DNA of 64,000 bases from assembly GCF_026343115.1 (NCBI RefSeq), contig NZ_JAPEMC010000001.1, positions 1,922,001-1,986,000 on the forward strand, given 5' to 3'. Below, one piece after another: positions 36,766-46,396 of the stretch. The notes below the pieces were generated by a model. The model saw only the letters and a list, made by a program, of their open reading frames with translations. It made no database searches and was not told the origin of the DNA. Position 1 is the stretch's first letter; each line of letters begins with the position of its first letter. The position numbers were made by a program, and so were the translations under genes. This DNA comes from Streptomyces sp. NBC_00102. Lineage in GTDB: Bacteria > Actinomycetota > Actinomycetes > Streptomycetales > Streptomycetaceae.

Positions 36766-38235
36766 ATGCCGACCTGCCCGAACGGACACCAGTCGGGTTC
36801 CGAGGACTGGTGCGAGGTCTGCGGACATCGCATGACCGGAGCCGGTACGCCCGGTGCGGTCCCGCCGCCCCCGCCCCCGCCGCCCGCGCCCGGTTACGGA
36901 TATCCGCAGGGCCCCGGCCCCGGCCCCGGCGGACAGCCGACCGCCGGAGTCGAGCTCTGCCCGCAGTGCCGCACCCCGCGTGAGCCCGGTGGGCCGTTCT
37001 GCGAGGAGTGCCGGTGGAACTTCCTCACCAACACGGCGACCTCGTACACCCCGCTGGCTCCGCAGCCCGGCGCCGGTGGCGGGCCGGCGCCCGGTCTCAA
37101 CCTGCCGCCCGGCTTCCAGTCGCAGCCCGGCCCCCGGCAGGCGCCCCCGGCCCCGCACACGCAGGCCCCGCACTCCCAGGCGCCGCAGCCCCCGCAGCCG
37201 CGTGACCCCTTCGAGTACCAGGGTTCGCGTCCCTCGCAGCTGAACCGTCCGGCGGAGCCGCTGGTGCCGGACCGCGACGGCCGGCAGGCGCCGCCGAGCG
37301 CCTTCCAGCAGAACCAGCAGCAGCCCCCGGCCTTCCCGCAGGCACAGCAGGGAGCGCCGGGCGGTCCGCAGGGTCAGCAGCAGTCGCCGTTCCCGCAGGG
37401 CGGGCAGCCGCAGTTCCCCGGTCGCCCGGGGCAGCCGCAGTTCCCGCAGAGCCCGCAGGGCGGGCCCGGCCGGCCGGGCCCGCAGCACGGTGGCCCGCAG
37501 GGTCCGCCGGCCGCGTTCCAGCAGGGTCCGCCGTCGGCGTTCCAGCAGAGCGCGCCGCCCGCGCCCGGTCCTTCGGCCCCGCCCGAGGCGGACGACTGGA
37601 TGCTGCCGCCGCCCTCGCAGGCCCAGGCCCAGGCCCAGGCCCAGGCTCAGGCCCCGGCCCAGCCGCAGGCACCCGCGCACCAGCAGCAGCCGCACCCCTT
37701 CCAGCAGCAGAGTCCCCCGCAGGGAGGCTTCCCGCCGCCGTTCCCCGGCCAGGGCGGCTTCCCGGGTGCCCAGCAGGGCCCCGGCGCGCAGGGCGGCCCC
37801 GGTGGGCCGTCGCAGGAGCCTCAGCGGTCGGCCGTCTGGACCGCGGTGATCGCACCGGACCGTGACTACTTCCTGGCGATGATGCAGCGCAGCGGCCCGG
37901 AGGCGACCGGGCTGAACCTGCCCGCGTACTCCCCCGAGCAGCACCTCGAACTCGCGGGCAGCCAGGTCACCATCGGGCGCCGCCGGCACAGCACCGGAGA
38001 GTCGCCCGACATCGACCTGGCGGTGCCGCCGGAGGACCCGGGCGTCTCGCACCAGCACGCGGTCCTGGTGCAGCAGCCGGACGGGGGCTGGGCGGTGGTG
38101 GACCAGAACTCCACCAACGGCACGACGCTCAACGGCGCCGAGGACCCGATCCAGCCGTACGTTCCCGTACCGCTCCAGGACGGCGACCAGGTGCACGTCG
38201 GCGCGTGGACGACGATCACGGTCCGCCGGAGCTGA
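36766..38235 (+). CDS. Zinc-ribbon and FHA domain protein
   Basis: This is a 489-residue protein in three parts. The first holds two Cys-rich ribbons (CPNGHQSGSEDWCEVCGH at residues 4-21 and CPQCRTPREPGGPFCEECRW near 65-85). The second is a Pro/Gln-rich disordered middle of about 250 residues with Ala-Gln dipeptide runs. The third is a C-terminal FHA domain (VTIGRRRHSTGESPDIDL, SHQHAVLVQQ, STNGTTLNG). FHA domains bind phosphothreonine, so this is a likely receiver of the PknG-type kinase encoded upstream and functionally analogous to GarA/OdhI, though far longer. A strong GAGGAGAGGGGG precedes the ATG. It is the last gene of the cluster, followed by a hairpin shared with the convergent methyltransferase. 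Confidence 0.88.
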   Translation: MPTCPNGHQSGSEDWCEVCGHRMTGAGTPGAVPPPPPPPPAPGYGYPQGPGPGPGGQPTAGVELCPQCRTPREPGGPFCEECRWNFLTNTATSYTPLAPQPGAGGGPAPGLNLPPGFQSQPGPRQAPPAPHTQAPHSQAPQPPQPRDPFEYQGSRPSQLNRPAEPLVPDRDGRQAPPSAFQQNQQQPPAFPQAQQGAPGGPQGQQQSPFPQGGQPQFPGRPGQPQFPQSPQGGPGRPGPQHGGPQGPPAAFQQGPPSAFQQSAPPAPGPSAPPEADDWMLPPPSQAQAQAQAQAQAPAQPQAPAHQQQPHPFQQQSPPQGGFPPPFPGQGGFPGAQQGPGAQGGPGGPSQEPQRSAVWTAVIAPDRDYFLAMMQRSGPEATGLNLPAYSPEQHLELAGSQVTIGRRRHSTGESPDIDLAVPPEDPGVSHQHAVLVQQPDGGWAVVDQNSTNGTTLNGAEDPIQPYVPVPLQDGDQVHVGAWTTITVRRS

Positions 38236-38260
38236 TCCGTCCATCGGCGCGTTGTCGTAG

Positions 38261-38295
38261 GGCCCCTCACCGCTCCCCGTGACCGGTGAGGGGCC
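38261..38295. terminator. Bidirectional terminator between FHA and methyltransferase genes
   Basis: This is a 12-bp perfect stem (38261-38272 with 38284-38295) and an 11-base loop, starting 25 bases after the FHA gene stop. The stop codon of the convergent gene is inside the structure. Confidence 0.7.
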
Positions 38296-39256
38296 ATACG
38301 TACGGGCCCTCCGGGTCGTCCAGCCAGGCCCACTGCCCGCTCCGGTCGACGGTGAGGCCGAAGCGTTCCCGGCCGGGGCGGCCCTCCCCCTCCCAGAGGT
38401 TCAGCGCCTCCTCCGCGTCGAGCGAACCGCCCGCCAGGGCGAGCAGGAACGAGTGGAGGTCGTTCCCCGTCATGCGCCGGGCCGGGCCGCCGGGACGCGC
38501 CGGGGTCCCTCGCAGGGGCACGAAGAACGCCGGGGTGTGCAGGAAGTGCCCCTCCGCCCGCCGTCCGGACGCGGTCTCCCGCACCCCGAGCGAGATCACC
38601 CCGGTGGCGAAGGGCGCCAGGATGCGCGCGCCCGGGGCGCACTGCGCGAGCCATTCCTCCGGGATCAGGGGCAGGGTGCAGGTCGCGATGATCCGGTCGT
38701 ACGGGCCGTGTCCGGGGCAGCCCCGCGCCCCGTCGCCGGTGACGACGGTGGCCCGGTACCCGGCGGCGGCGAGGTGGCGGCGGGCGGACTCGGTGATCTC
38801 CGGATCCAGGTCGACGGTGATGACGGCCCCGTCGCCGAGCCGGTGGGCGAGGAGCGCCGCGTTGTAGCCGGTGCCCGCGCCGATCTCCAGCACGCGCTGG
38901 CCGTCGCGCACGTCCAGTGCGTCGAGCATGAGCGCCATCAGCGAGGGCTGGCTGCTGGAGGAGACGAGTTCGCCGTCCTTCATCCGGGTGGCCAGCGGCC
39001 CGTCCGCGTACGCCCCGCGCAGCCACTGCTCGCGGCGTACCGGGTCGGCGTCCTCGCACCAGAGGCGTACGGCTCCGAGGAGGCCGCCCTCGTAGTAGTA
39101 CGGCACGAACAGGTGGCGGGGCACGTCCTCGAAGGCCGCGCGCCAGGCGGGGTCGCGCAGCCCGCCGTCGGCCACGATGAGCCGCACCATGGCCTGCCGG
39201 GCCGCGGCCCCCTCGGCCTCGAACGGATCGCGCGTCCAGCGCTCTGCGGCACCCAT
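38267..39256 (-). CDS. Protein-L-isoaspartate O-methyltransferase-like protein
   Basis: This is a 329-residue SAM-dependent methyltransferase of the PCMT family. The pre-motif I region has SSSSQPSLMALMLDAL, motif I is VLEIGAGTGYNAALLA, followed by VITVDLDPEITE, with motif II-like GPYDRIIATCTLP. Family members methylate isoaspartyl residues in damaged proteins; longer actinomycete forms like this one, with a roughly 110-residue C-terminal extension, also occur with peptide natural-product clusters, but no such precursor gene is adjacent. The ATG at 39256 has GGAGAGTGGAGG upstream. The gene is divergent from the globin gene. Confidence 0.85.
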   Translation of the reverse strand: MGAAERWTRDPFEAEGAAARQAMVRLIVADGGLRDPAWRAAFEDVPRHLFVPYYYEGGLLGAVRLWCEDADPVRREQWLRGAYADGPLATRMKDGELVSSSSQPSLMALMLDALDVRDGQRVLEIGAGTGYNAALLAHRLGDGAVITVDLDPEITESARRHLAAAGYRATVVTGDGARGCPGHGPYDRIIATCTLPLIPEEWLAQCAPGARILAPFATGVISLGVRETASGRRAEGHFLHTPAFFVPLRGTPARPGGPARRMTGNDLHSFLLALAGGSLDAEEALNLWEGEGRPGRERFGLTVDRSGQWAWLDDPEGPYVWPLTGHGER

Positions 39257-39392
39257 GCCTCCACTCTCCTGCGGCGGCGCCCGGCGGGCGACCGGCACGC
39301 GGCAGCGGGTGCCGCCGGGTGCTGCGGAGCCGGAAGCCCCGGGGGGTCCTAGGACCCCCGACCTCGGCCGGTACGTCTGCGACCATGGACAC

Positions 39393-39797
39393 GTGACAGA
39401 GAACCCGCGCGACACGCTTCAGGAGCAGACCTTCTACGAGCAGGTCGGCGGCGAGGCGACCTTCCGGCGCCTGGTGCACCGCTTCTACGAGGGGGTCGCC
39501 GAGGACCCGCTGCTGCGGCCGATGTACCCGGAGGAGGACCTGGGTCCGGCCGAGGAGCGGTTCGCGCTCTTCCTGATGCAGTACTGGGGCGGTCCCCGGA
39601 CGTACAGCGACCACCGCGGCCACCCCCGGCTGCGGATGCGGCACCAGCCGTTCCGGGTGGACCGGGCGGCGCACGACGCCTGGCTCGCGAACATGCGGGT
39701 CGCCCTGGACGAGCTGGGCCTCGCCCCCGAGCACGAGGCGCAGCTGTGGTCCTACCTCACCTACGCGGCCGCCTCGATGGTGAACACGGCCGACTGA
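39393..39797 (+). CDS. Truncated haemoglobin, group II (trHbO-like)
   Basis: This 134-residue 2-on-2 globin has FYEQVGGEATFRRLVHRFYEGV (helices A-B, Phe-Tyr at the B10 position), the EDPLLRPMYP loop, YWGGPRTYSDHRGHPRLRMRH (helix E to F, proximal His in MRH) and a C-terminal WSYLTYAA (Trp G8). These residues define group II truncated haemoglobins, which bind O2/NO and serve in detoxification or redox roles. The GTG start at 39393 has only a weak site. It is a single gene in the gap between two divergent or convergent neighbours. Confidence 0.88.
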   Translation: MTENPRDTLQEQTFYEQVGGEATFRRLVHRFYEGVAEDPLLRPMYPEEDLGPAEERFALFLMQYWGGPRTYSDHRGHPRLRMRHQPFRVDRAAHDAWLANMRVALDELGLAPEHEAQLWSYLTYAAASMVNTAD

Positions 39798-39865
39798 ACC
39801 GGCCGGCCGGTTCAGTCGGTGCGTTCAGCGCGACCGAGGCGACGCGGCCGGTGCGGCCGGTGCGT

Positions 39866-40573
39866 TCAGCGCCGGCCGACGGACAGCTGGAGCGCGCCGA
39901 GCCCGCCGCTGCCCTCGGCGCGCAGGGCGACGGAGCCGTACGGGCTCCGCAGGCGCAGCCAGGACCCCGCGGCCAGCAGGCCGACCGGCAGGTCGGGCTG
40001 GGGGCGGAGGAAGCCGAGCGACTGCGCCGCGTGCACGGCGCGCAGGGGGAGCGGGGTCCCGCCGACCGGCCGGGACCAGATCTCGCGGCCGATCAGATCG
40101 CGTTCGGCCCGGGTGCGACGGTCCTCGGGAAGGGCCTCGTCGCGGGCCCGGAACTCGCCGACCGCCGTGCTCAGCGCGGTGCGCAGCTCCTGCGGGCCCG
40201 GCAGCCCGGGGACCTCGGTCCAGGGGCCGCGCGGCGGCAGCAGCCCGGTCCAGGGCGGCCCGGTGACGGGAGCGGGCAGTACGCCGGTCCCTCCCCCGGG
40301 GCTTTCGGGGTCGAGGGTCTCCAGGAACTCCCCCGCCGACACCGTGACGTCGAAGGCCGTCGGGCCTCCGGGTCCGTCCTCGGCGAGGCGTGCCGTTCGG
40401 ATCGCCAGCACGTCGAAGGAAGGCGGGCGCCCGAACACGGCCAGCGCCCCGCCGGCCGCCTGGAGGCGGACGGCGGCGGCGCGGTCGTAGTGGAGCAGCC
40501 GGCCGAGGAAGGCGGCGAGGTCCGCCGCCTCCCTCGGGTCGGCGAAGAGCACGGAGTGCACGGGCATCGTCAT
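39866..40573 (-). CDS. Conserved hypothetical protein coupled to a thioesterase
   Basis: This is a 235-residue soluble protein with no motif I recognise. It begins MPVHSVLFADPREAADLAAFL; the middle has a Gly/Pro-rich loop. The C-terminal half is charged and rich in Arg/Leu. Its ATG overlaps the stop of the upstream thioesterase gene by four bases (ATGA), so the pair is translated together and probably works together. Actinomycete genomes often keep such a gene between ettA/thioesterase and the globin, but no function is known to me. Confidence 0.65.
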   Translation of the reverse strand: MTMPVHSVLFADPREAADLAAFLGRLLHYDRAAAVRLQAAGGALAVFGRPPSFDVLAIRTARLAEDGPGGPTAFDVTVSAGEFLETLDPESPGGGTGVLPAPVTGPPWTGLLPPRGPWTEVPGLPGPQELRTALSTAVGEFRARDEALPEDRRTRAERDLIGREIWSRPVGGTPLPLRAVHAAQSLGFLRPQPDLPVGLLAAGSWLRLRSPYGSVALRAEGSGGLGALQLSVGRR

Positions 40574-40992
40574 GCCGCGGCGGGCTCCTGCTCCATGTAC
40601 TCCTGGAGGAAGAGCTTCTCCTCGGCGGAGATCCGCCGGGGCCGCCCTTCCACCAGGTTGTAGGGCACGACGACCGTGGAGGCCCGCACGTACACCAGGT
40701 CCGCGTCCTTGATCTCGTACGCGATCGTCAGGGACGCCGCGCCGATCTTGGTGACCCAGGACTCGACGGTGACCGGCGCGTGGCGGTGGACCAGCGGCCG
40801 GAGGTAGTCGATCTCGTGACGGGCCACGACGGAACCGCCCGCGAAGGACGGCGAACCGTCCCCAGGCGCCAGTCGGAACATGAAGTCGATGCGCGCCTCC
40901 TCCAGGTAGCGGAGGAAGACCACGTTGTTGACGTGGCCGAAGGCGTCCATGTCCGACCAGCGGAGCGGGCAGGGGTAGAGGTGACGGGCCAC
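40570..40992 (-). CDS. Hotdog-fold acyl-CoA thioesterase
   Basis: This 140-residue cytosolic protein has the 4-hydroxybenzoyl-CoA thioesterase-type motif LRWSDMDAFGHVNNVVFLRY; the Asp of SDMD is the catalytic position and HVNN follows. It hydrolyses acyl-CoA esters; the chain preference is unknown. The GTG at 40992 starts 6 bases after the ettA stop codon, and the gene overlaps the next by 4 bases, so ettA, thioesterase and the 235-aa protein appear to be one operon. Confidence 0.88.
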   Translation of the reverse strand: MARHLYPCPLRWSDMDAFGHVNNVVFLRYLEEARIDFMFRLAPGDGSPSFAGGSVVARHEIDYLRPLVHRHAPVTVESWVTKIGAASLTIAYEIKDADLVYVRASTVVVPYNLVEGRPRRISAEEKLFLQEYMEQEPAAA

Positions 40993-40997
40993 GGTGA

Positions 40998-42662
<1,665 letters not shown>

Positions 42663-43190
42663 GAGAAACCGTCCGGCAGCAATAGGGGTGGGAGCAGATA
42701 CACCCCATCTTGCCTGACGACAAGCCCACGGGGGAAACCCGTCCCACCCGGGGCCGCTGACCTGGGCGGCCGGGAGCGGGACACCGCGGATCGCCGCCGA
42801 GGCCGCCGAGCGTTCCGGGTCGGGACCTCGCCCACGGGTCCCGAGCCCCGCCGGGACTCGGGAGCACGCGCTCTGCACCCGGCAAGGCACCACAGGCCAT
42901 CTGTACGACGCGCCGCAAGGCCGACTGGTGCCCCGCTCCGGGAGGACCGCCCTCTCTCCCCACCGTGATGCCTCGCCCCGATGCCCCCCCAAGAGGAGCT
43001 GCCCCCGGACCACACCCGTACGGACATTTTCATCCATAGGCCCCACAGGGCACGCAAAAGAACTTTCGGGCAAAATTTATTCCCTTTGCAAAATCCCGGC
43101 TCACATTCGCGCAACCAGGGATCGACGACCCCGGAATGCGTGACCGGATCGGTCCGGTGATCGCACGGGCCCGCACGCTAGAATCTTCCG
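42663..43190. promoter_or_regulatory. Gene-free region between ettA and the HEPN-like gene
   Basis: These 528 bases hold no supported gene. Most is G+C-rich, but 43025-43100 is strikingly A/T-rich for this genome, with GCAAAAT present twice (43070-43076 and 43088-43094) around TTTATTCCCTTT. This A/T patch is a likely promoter area for one or both divergent genes; no exact -35/-10 pair is convincing. Confidence 0.4.
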
Positions 43191-44123
43191 GTGACTTCCG
43201 ATTTCACCGTAGAGAACCTTATATCCACCGCCCGCACATACGCCCGGCAAACACTGGACGGCCCCGGGTTCCGATCCACTCCATACGAAGATGCATTCAC
43301 GGCCTTGTCCGGGATCGTGCTGGAGCGTCTGGCGAAGGCAGCCCTGATGCGGCGCCACCCCGCCCTCGTCATGGACCTCACCGGTAAATCGTCATGGGAG
43401 ACGCTCCTCAGCCTGACGGGGGTCGCACCGGGCGGCACAATCCGTACGGCTTCGCTGAAAGTAGCACTCGATCGACTCCGCCTGGCACCACTGAATGTCC
43501 CGCTCGGCGTAAAAGCGAAGGAGATCGACGACCTCGTCGAACTGCGCAACTCTTCCGCGCACGCGATCGGCAGCCTGACAGACCCATCCCTGGTGGGCGC
43601 GTACGTAAAGATCGTCGACTCCCTGCTGAACGATCTCGACGTGGCTCGCGCCACTTTCTGGATGGACTGCCTGCAAGCCGCCGACTACGCGAAAGCCGGG
43701 GCCGAGGCCCGCGAGCGCGAAAGAGTGAGAGCGCTGATCGACAAAGCGAGGAGCAGTTACCGAAGAGAATATCCCGACGATTCGCCCGACGCGAAAGAAT
43801 ACCACTACGAATGGTCCAAGAACCTGACGAAGTCGATTCCGGAATGGAGACTTCGCGACTGCCCAGCATGTGAGAATGTCGGGATAATGGAAGGCGTACT
43901 GTTCAAGCACCGAGTAAGCACTCCGGAGAGCGACGAGGAGTGGACGGTAATCCAGTTCGGACCTGGTTCTTTCCGATGCTCGTCCTGCTCGCTGCATCTG
44001 GACGACCAGGTGGAGGTCGAGTACGGCATCAGCAACATTCCGAACTGGACCGACATCTCCGAGGAAGAATTCGAGCGCATCGAGCCGAAGAGAGAACCGT
44101 CCAATGTCCTCGGGGACGTGTGA
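43191..44123 (+). CDS. HEPN-motif protein with C-terminal zinc ribbon
   Basis: This is a 310-residue protein. An N-terminal all-helical region ends in ELRNSSAHAIG, which matches the Rx4H motif (Arg119-Asn120...His124) of HEPN RNases. The C-terminal half has two CxxC pairs (Cys224/227 and Cys263/266) forming a likely zinc ribbon. Base composition is about 52% G+C in a sampled line (43741-43800: 31 of 60), well below its neighbours, so it was probably acquired. It sits alone between ettA and a MITE-like element. It could be a toxin-like or antiviral RNase of DUF4145-like type, or a non-catalytic member; no antitoxin is adjacent. The start GTG 43191 has no strong ribosome site. Confidence 0.6.
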   Translation: MTSDFTVENLISTARTYARQTLDGPGFRSTPYEDAFTALSGIVLERLAKAALMRRHPALVMDLTGKSSWETLLSLTGVAPGGTIRTASLKVALDRLRLAPLNVPLGVKAKEIDDLVELRNSSAHAIGSLTDPSLVGAYVKIVDSLLNDLDVARATFWMDCLQAADYAKAGAEARERERVRALIDKARSSYRREYPDDSPDAKEYHYEWSKNLTKSIPEWRLRDCPACENVGIMEGVLFKHRVSTPESDEEWTVIQFGPGSFRCSSCSLHLDDQVEVEYGISNIPNWTDISEEEFERIEPKREPSNVLGDV

Positions 44124-44342
44124 GCCCATCCCGCCGCCCACCGCCTGCTGACGGTCACCGCACGGTGGAACCGAGGCGCTCCCCGAGCCACCTGTACACC
44201 CCATGAGCTCGTACGGACCGCACGACGAAGCCGCCGCACCAGGGACGAACAGGTTGGCCGAGGGGCTCGGCACCGCTCAGCATTCACCGATCGCCGAGGC
44301 CCCGACGCGGGGCGCGTCGGGGCGCACCTTCCACCGGCTAAA

Positions 44343-44504
44343 AGGGCTGTCCCGTAATCCGTGGTGGATCAGTGCGCGGCATCGGATGCGGTGCATCGCA
44401 AGGCGGAGGAGCGTCCGCGTACTGGATGTATGCGGACGCTCCGACAACGCGGCGAGGTGCCGTAGCGGTCGTCGCGCACCCACCAGGGATTGCGGGACAG
44501 CCCT
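44343..44504. mobile_element. 162-bp MITE-like palindromic element
   Basis: The terminal inverted repeats of 25 bp match at 23 positions (44343-44367, AGGGCTGTCCCGTAATCC onward; 44480-44504, its complement). The interior is also self-complementary, with a central stem GGAGCGTCCGC...GCGGACGCTCC around 44409-44442, so the whole element can fold as a long hairpin. It has no coding capacity. Terminal repeats plus full-length self-complementarity are typical of miniature elements moved in trans by a transposase. I see no clear target-site duplication. Confidence 0.75.
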
Positions 44505-44538
44505 CAGACGTTTCACCCGCTCGCCCGGGCAGCAGCGG

Positions 44539-44583
44539 GAAGGCCCCGGTGTTTCCTGGATTCCAGGAAACACCGGGGCCTTC
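44539..44583. terminator. Perfect 20-bp hairpin after the surface-protein gene
   Basis: This is a 20-bp perfect stem (44539-44558 with 44564-44583) and a 5-base GATTC loop, about 50 bases beyond the stop of the minus-strand adhesin gene. It is the strongest hairpin in the window and can stop transcription from either side. Confidence 0.85.
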
Positions 44584-44633
44584 GGCACTTCGGGGCCGGC
44601 TACCGCGCACTACGCGCGGTCACGCCTCAGCGG

Positions 44634-46151
44634 TCACTGGGCGGCCGCGGCCGACTTCTTGCGGCGGAGGAAGAACACCGCACCGCCGCCGATGACGACG
44701 AGAGCGATGGCGACGCCCGCGATGACCGGGGTGGCGCTGGAGCCACCGGTGGCGGCGAGGTCGCCCTCACCACCGCCGGTCACGCTGGCGGCAGCGGTCG
44801 CGGCCGGGCTCGGCGAGGCACCGGTCTGCGTGTCGGTGCCCGTGTCGCCCGGAGCCGGGGTGGCCGCGGTGACGCAGTCGAGAACGCCCTTGAAGTTCTG
44901 CTTGAAGTCGTTGTCGACGCCGACGACCGTGATGTCGTACGCCTTGTCCTCACCGACGCCGACCGGCACGGTCTTCGAACCGCCGGCCTCGACGGTGTAG
45001 ACGTCACCGCCGCCCGAGAACGTGAACTTGAACGGCTGGTCGCCGTTGTTGGTCACCGTGAACTCCACGGCGCCCTTGGTGCAGTCCTTCTTCGCGGTCA
45101 CCGCGGGGACCGGGCCCTTGGCGGCCCAGTTGGCGGTGGCCTGCGCGGAGACGACGGACTCGCTGGAGCCGGCCAGGATCTGCGTCTGGCTCTTGCTCTC
45201 ACCGACGAACACGCGGCCGACAGGCACCGAGGTGGTGGCCTGCACGGTGAGCGAGGCGGAACCGTCCGCGGCGCCCTTCGGCACGTCGAAGTAGAGCTCG
45301 GTGCCGTCGGTCGCCTTCGAGACGGGGTTGCCGTCCTTGTCGGTGATCTTGATGCCGCTGGCGACGGCGTCGGCCGGCGGAGCCACCGCGGCCTCGGCCG
45401 CGTCGGTGTGCACGGTGACCGGGCCGAGCAGGCCGCCGGCCTGACCGGAGACTGCCGCCGGGCTCAGCGTCAACGACGCCTGGGGCTCGGCGGAGTTCTG
45501 GGCCGCGCCTTCGAGGTAGTCCGCGAGCTTCTCGGCGTCCTTGTTCACCGCGGTGACGTCGGCGTTGTCCGAGAAGCGCCAGATGGCGACCTGGGTGCCC
45601 GCGGCAGCGGTGCCCGCGGTGAGCGACTTGGCGCCGGCCGCCTTCGCGAGCGAGGCGAGGTCGTCGACCTGCGGGTAGGAGTGCTCGAGGATCCAGCGGA
45701 TCCGGCCGGCGTTGTCGTTCTTGCCGAGCGAGGACTCCGCCCAGGCAGTCTCCTTGTACTCCGCCTTGCCCTGGGTGGGGTTGTGGATGTCGATGCAGTA
45801 CGTCTTCAGCGTGCCGCCACCGTCGACGGTCATCTCGAAGAGACCGGCGGACACCGGCTGGGTCCCCTTGTCCGTCTTGATCTCGGCGCCGTCGTACGTC
45901 TTCAGCCCGTTCAGGACGGCGATCGCGCCGCCCGGGTGCTGGGGTGCGGCGTCGTCGGCCGCCGCCGTGCCCGCGCCGGCGAGTGCGCCCGCCGCGACGA
46001 GGCCGGTGACCAGCGCGGTGGAGGCCAGGCGGGCAAGCCCGTTGCCCCGTCCCCGCAGCGGCCTGCGCGCGGCCGAACCGGCGCGGGGGGCCGTACCGGT
46101 CGCTATGTCGGAATCTTGAAGCGCTGAAATCTCAGAAAAAGCAGAAGTCAC
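44634..46151 (-). CDS. Cys-Gln thioester surface protein with LAxTG sortase signal
   Basis: This 505-residue cell-wall-anchored protein has a signal peptide whose basic region is extended and whose core (LASTALVTGLVAAGALAGAG) ends at AAADD. The next domain is a thioester (TQXA) domain: Cys119 in TYCIDIH and Gln187 in GTQVAIW would form the internal Cys-Gln thioester known to bind host or surface nucleophiles covalently. Beta-sandwich repeats follow, then a Thr/Pro/Ser-rich stalk. The sorting signal is LAATG at 465-469, a hydrophobic helix and RRKK tail; the LAxTG form is that of class E sortases used in Streptomyces. GTG start with GGAGG eight bases upstream. It probably coats hyphae or mediates attachment. 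Confidence 0.9.
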   Translation of the reverse strand: MTSAFSEISALQDSDIATGTAPRAGSAARRPLRGRGNGLARLASTALVTGLVAAGALAGAGTAAADDAAPQHPGGAIAVLNGLKTYDGAEIKTDKGTQPVSAGLFEMTVDGGGTLKTYCIDIHNPTQGKAEYKETAWAESSLGKNDNAGRIRWILEHSYPQVDDLASLAKAAGAKSLTAGTAAAGTQVAIWRFSDNADVTAVNKDAEKLADYLEGAAQNSAEPQASLTLSPAAVSGQAGGLLGPVTVHTDAAEAAVAPPADAVASGIKITDKDGNPVSKATDGTELYFDVPKGAADGSASLTVQATTSVPVGRVFVGESKSQTQILAGSSESVVSAQATANWAAKGPVPAVTAKKDCTKGAVEFTVTNNGDQPFKFTFSGGGDVYTVEAGGSKTVPVGVGEDKAYDITVVGVDNDFKQNFKGVLDCVTAATPAPGDTGTDTQTGASPSPAATAAASVTGGGEGDLAATGGSSATPVIAGVAIALVVIGGGAVFFLRRKKSAAAAQ

Positions 46152-46396
46152 AGAATTCCCCTCCGGTGCGGGGCCCTCGCGCTCGGTGCGCGTGTGGGGA
46201 GTGCCCCGCCGACAGACTCAAGTGCCCATGAGTACGGGGGAATCCTATGGAGGACGACCGAAACCGCTCCCCCGTCTTGCTCTCGCACAACCATTCCGCA
46301 TCGCAATCGTTATCACCGCCACTCCCGCCCCAGGGAGCACGGCGAAAACCATCAGCACCCCGTCACCACGTGCTCACCGAGCGCGTGTCGATGGTG

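Noticed and set aside
37610..37700. Ala-Gln/Pro repeat as a mobile or CRISPR-like repeat
   Set aside because: It is an in-frame low-complexity linker of the FHA protein.
44203..45000. Plus-strand frame across the MITE and the adhesin 3' end
   Set aside because: It spans a terminator and an element of non-coding type and is antisense to the adhesin.
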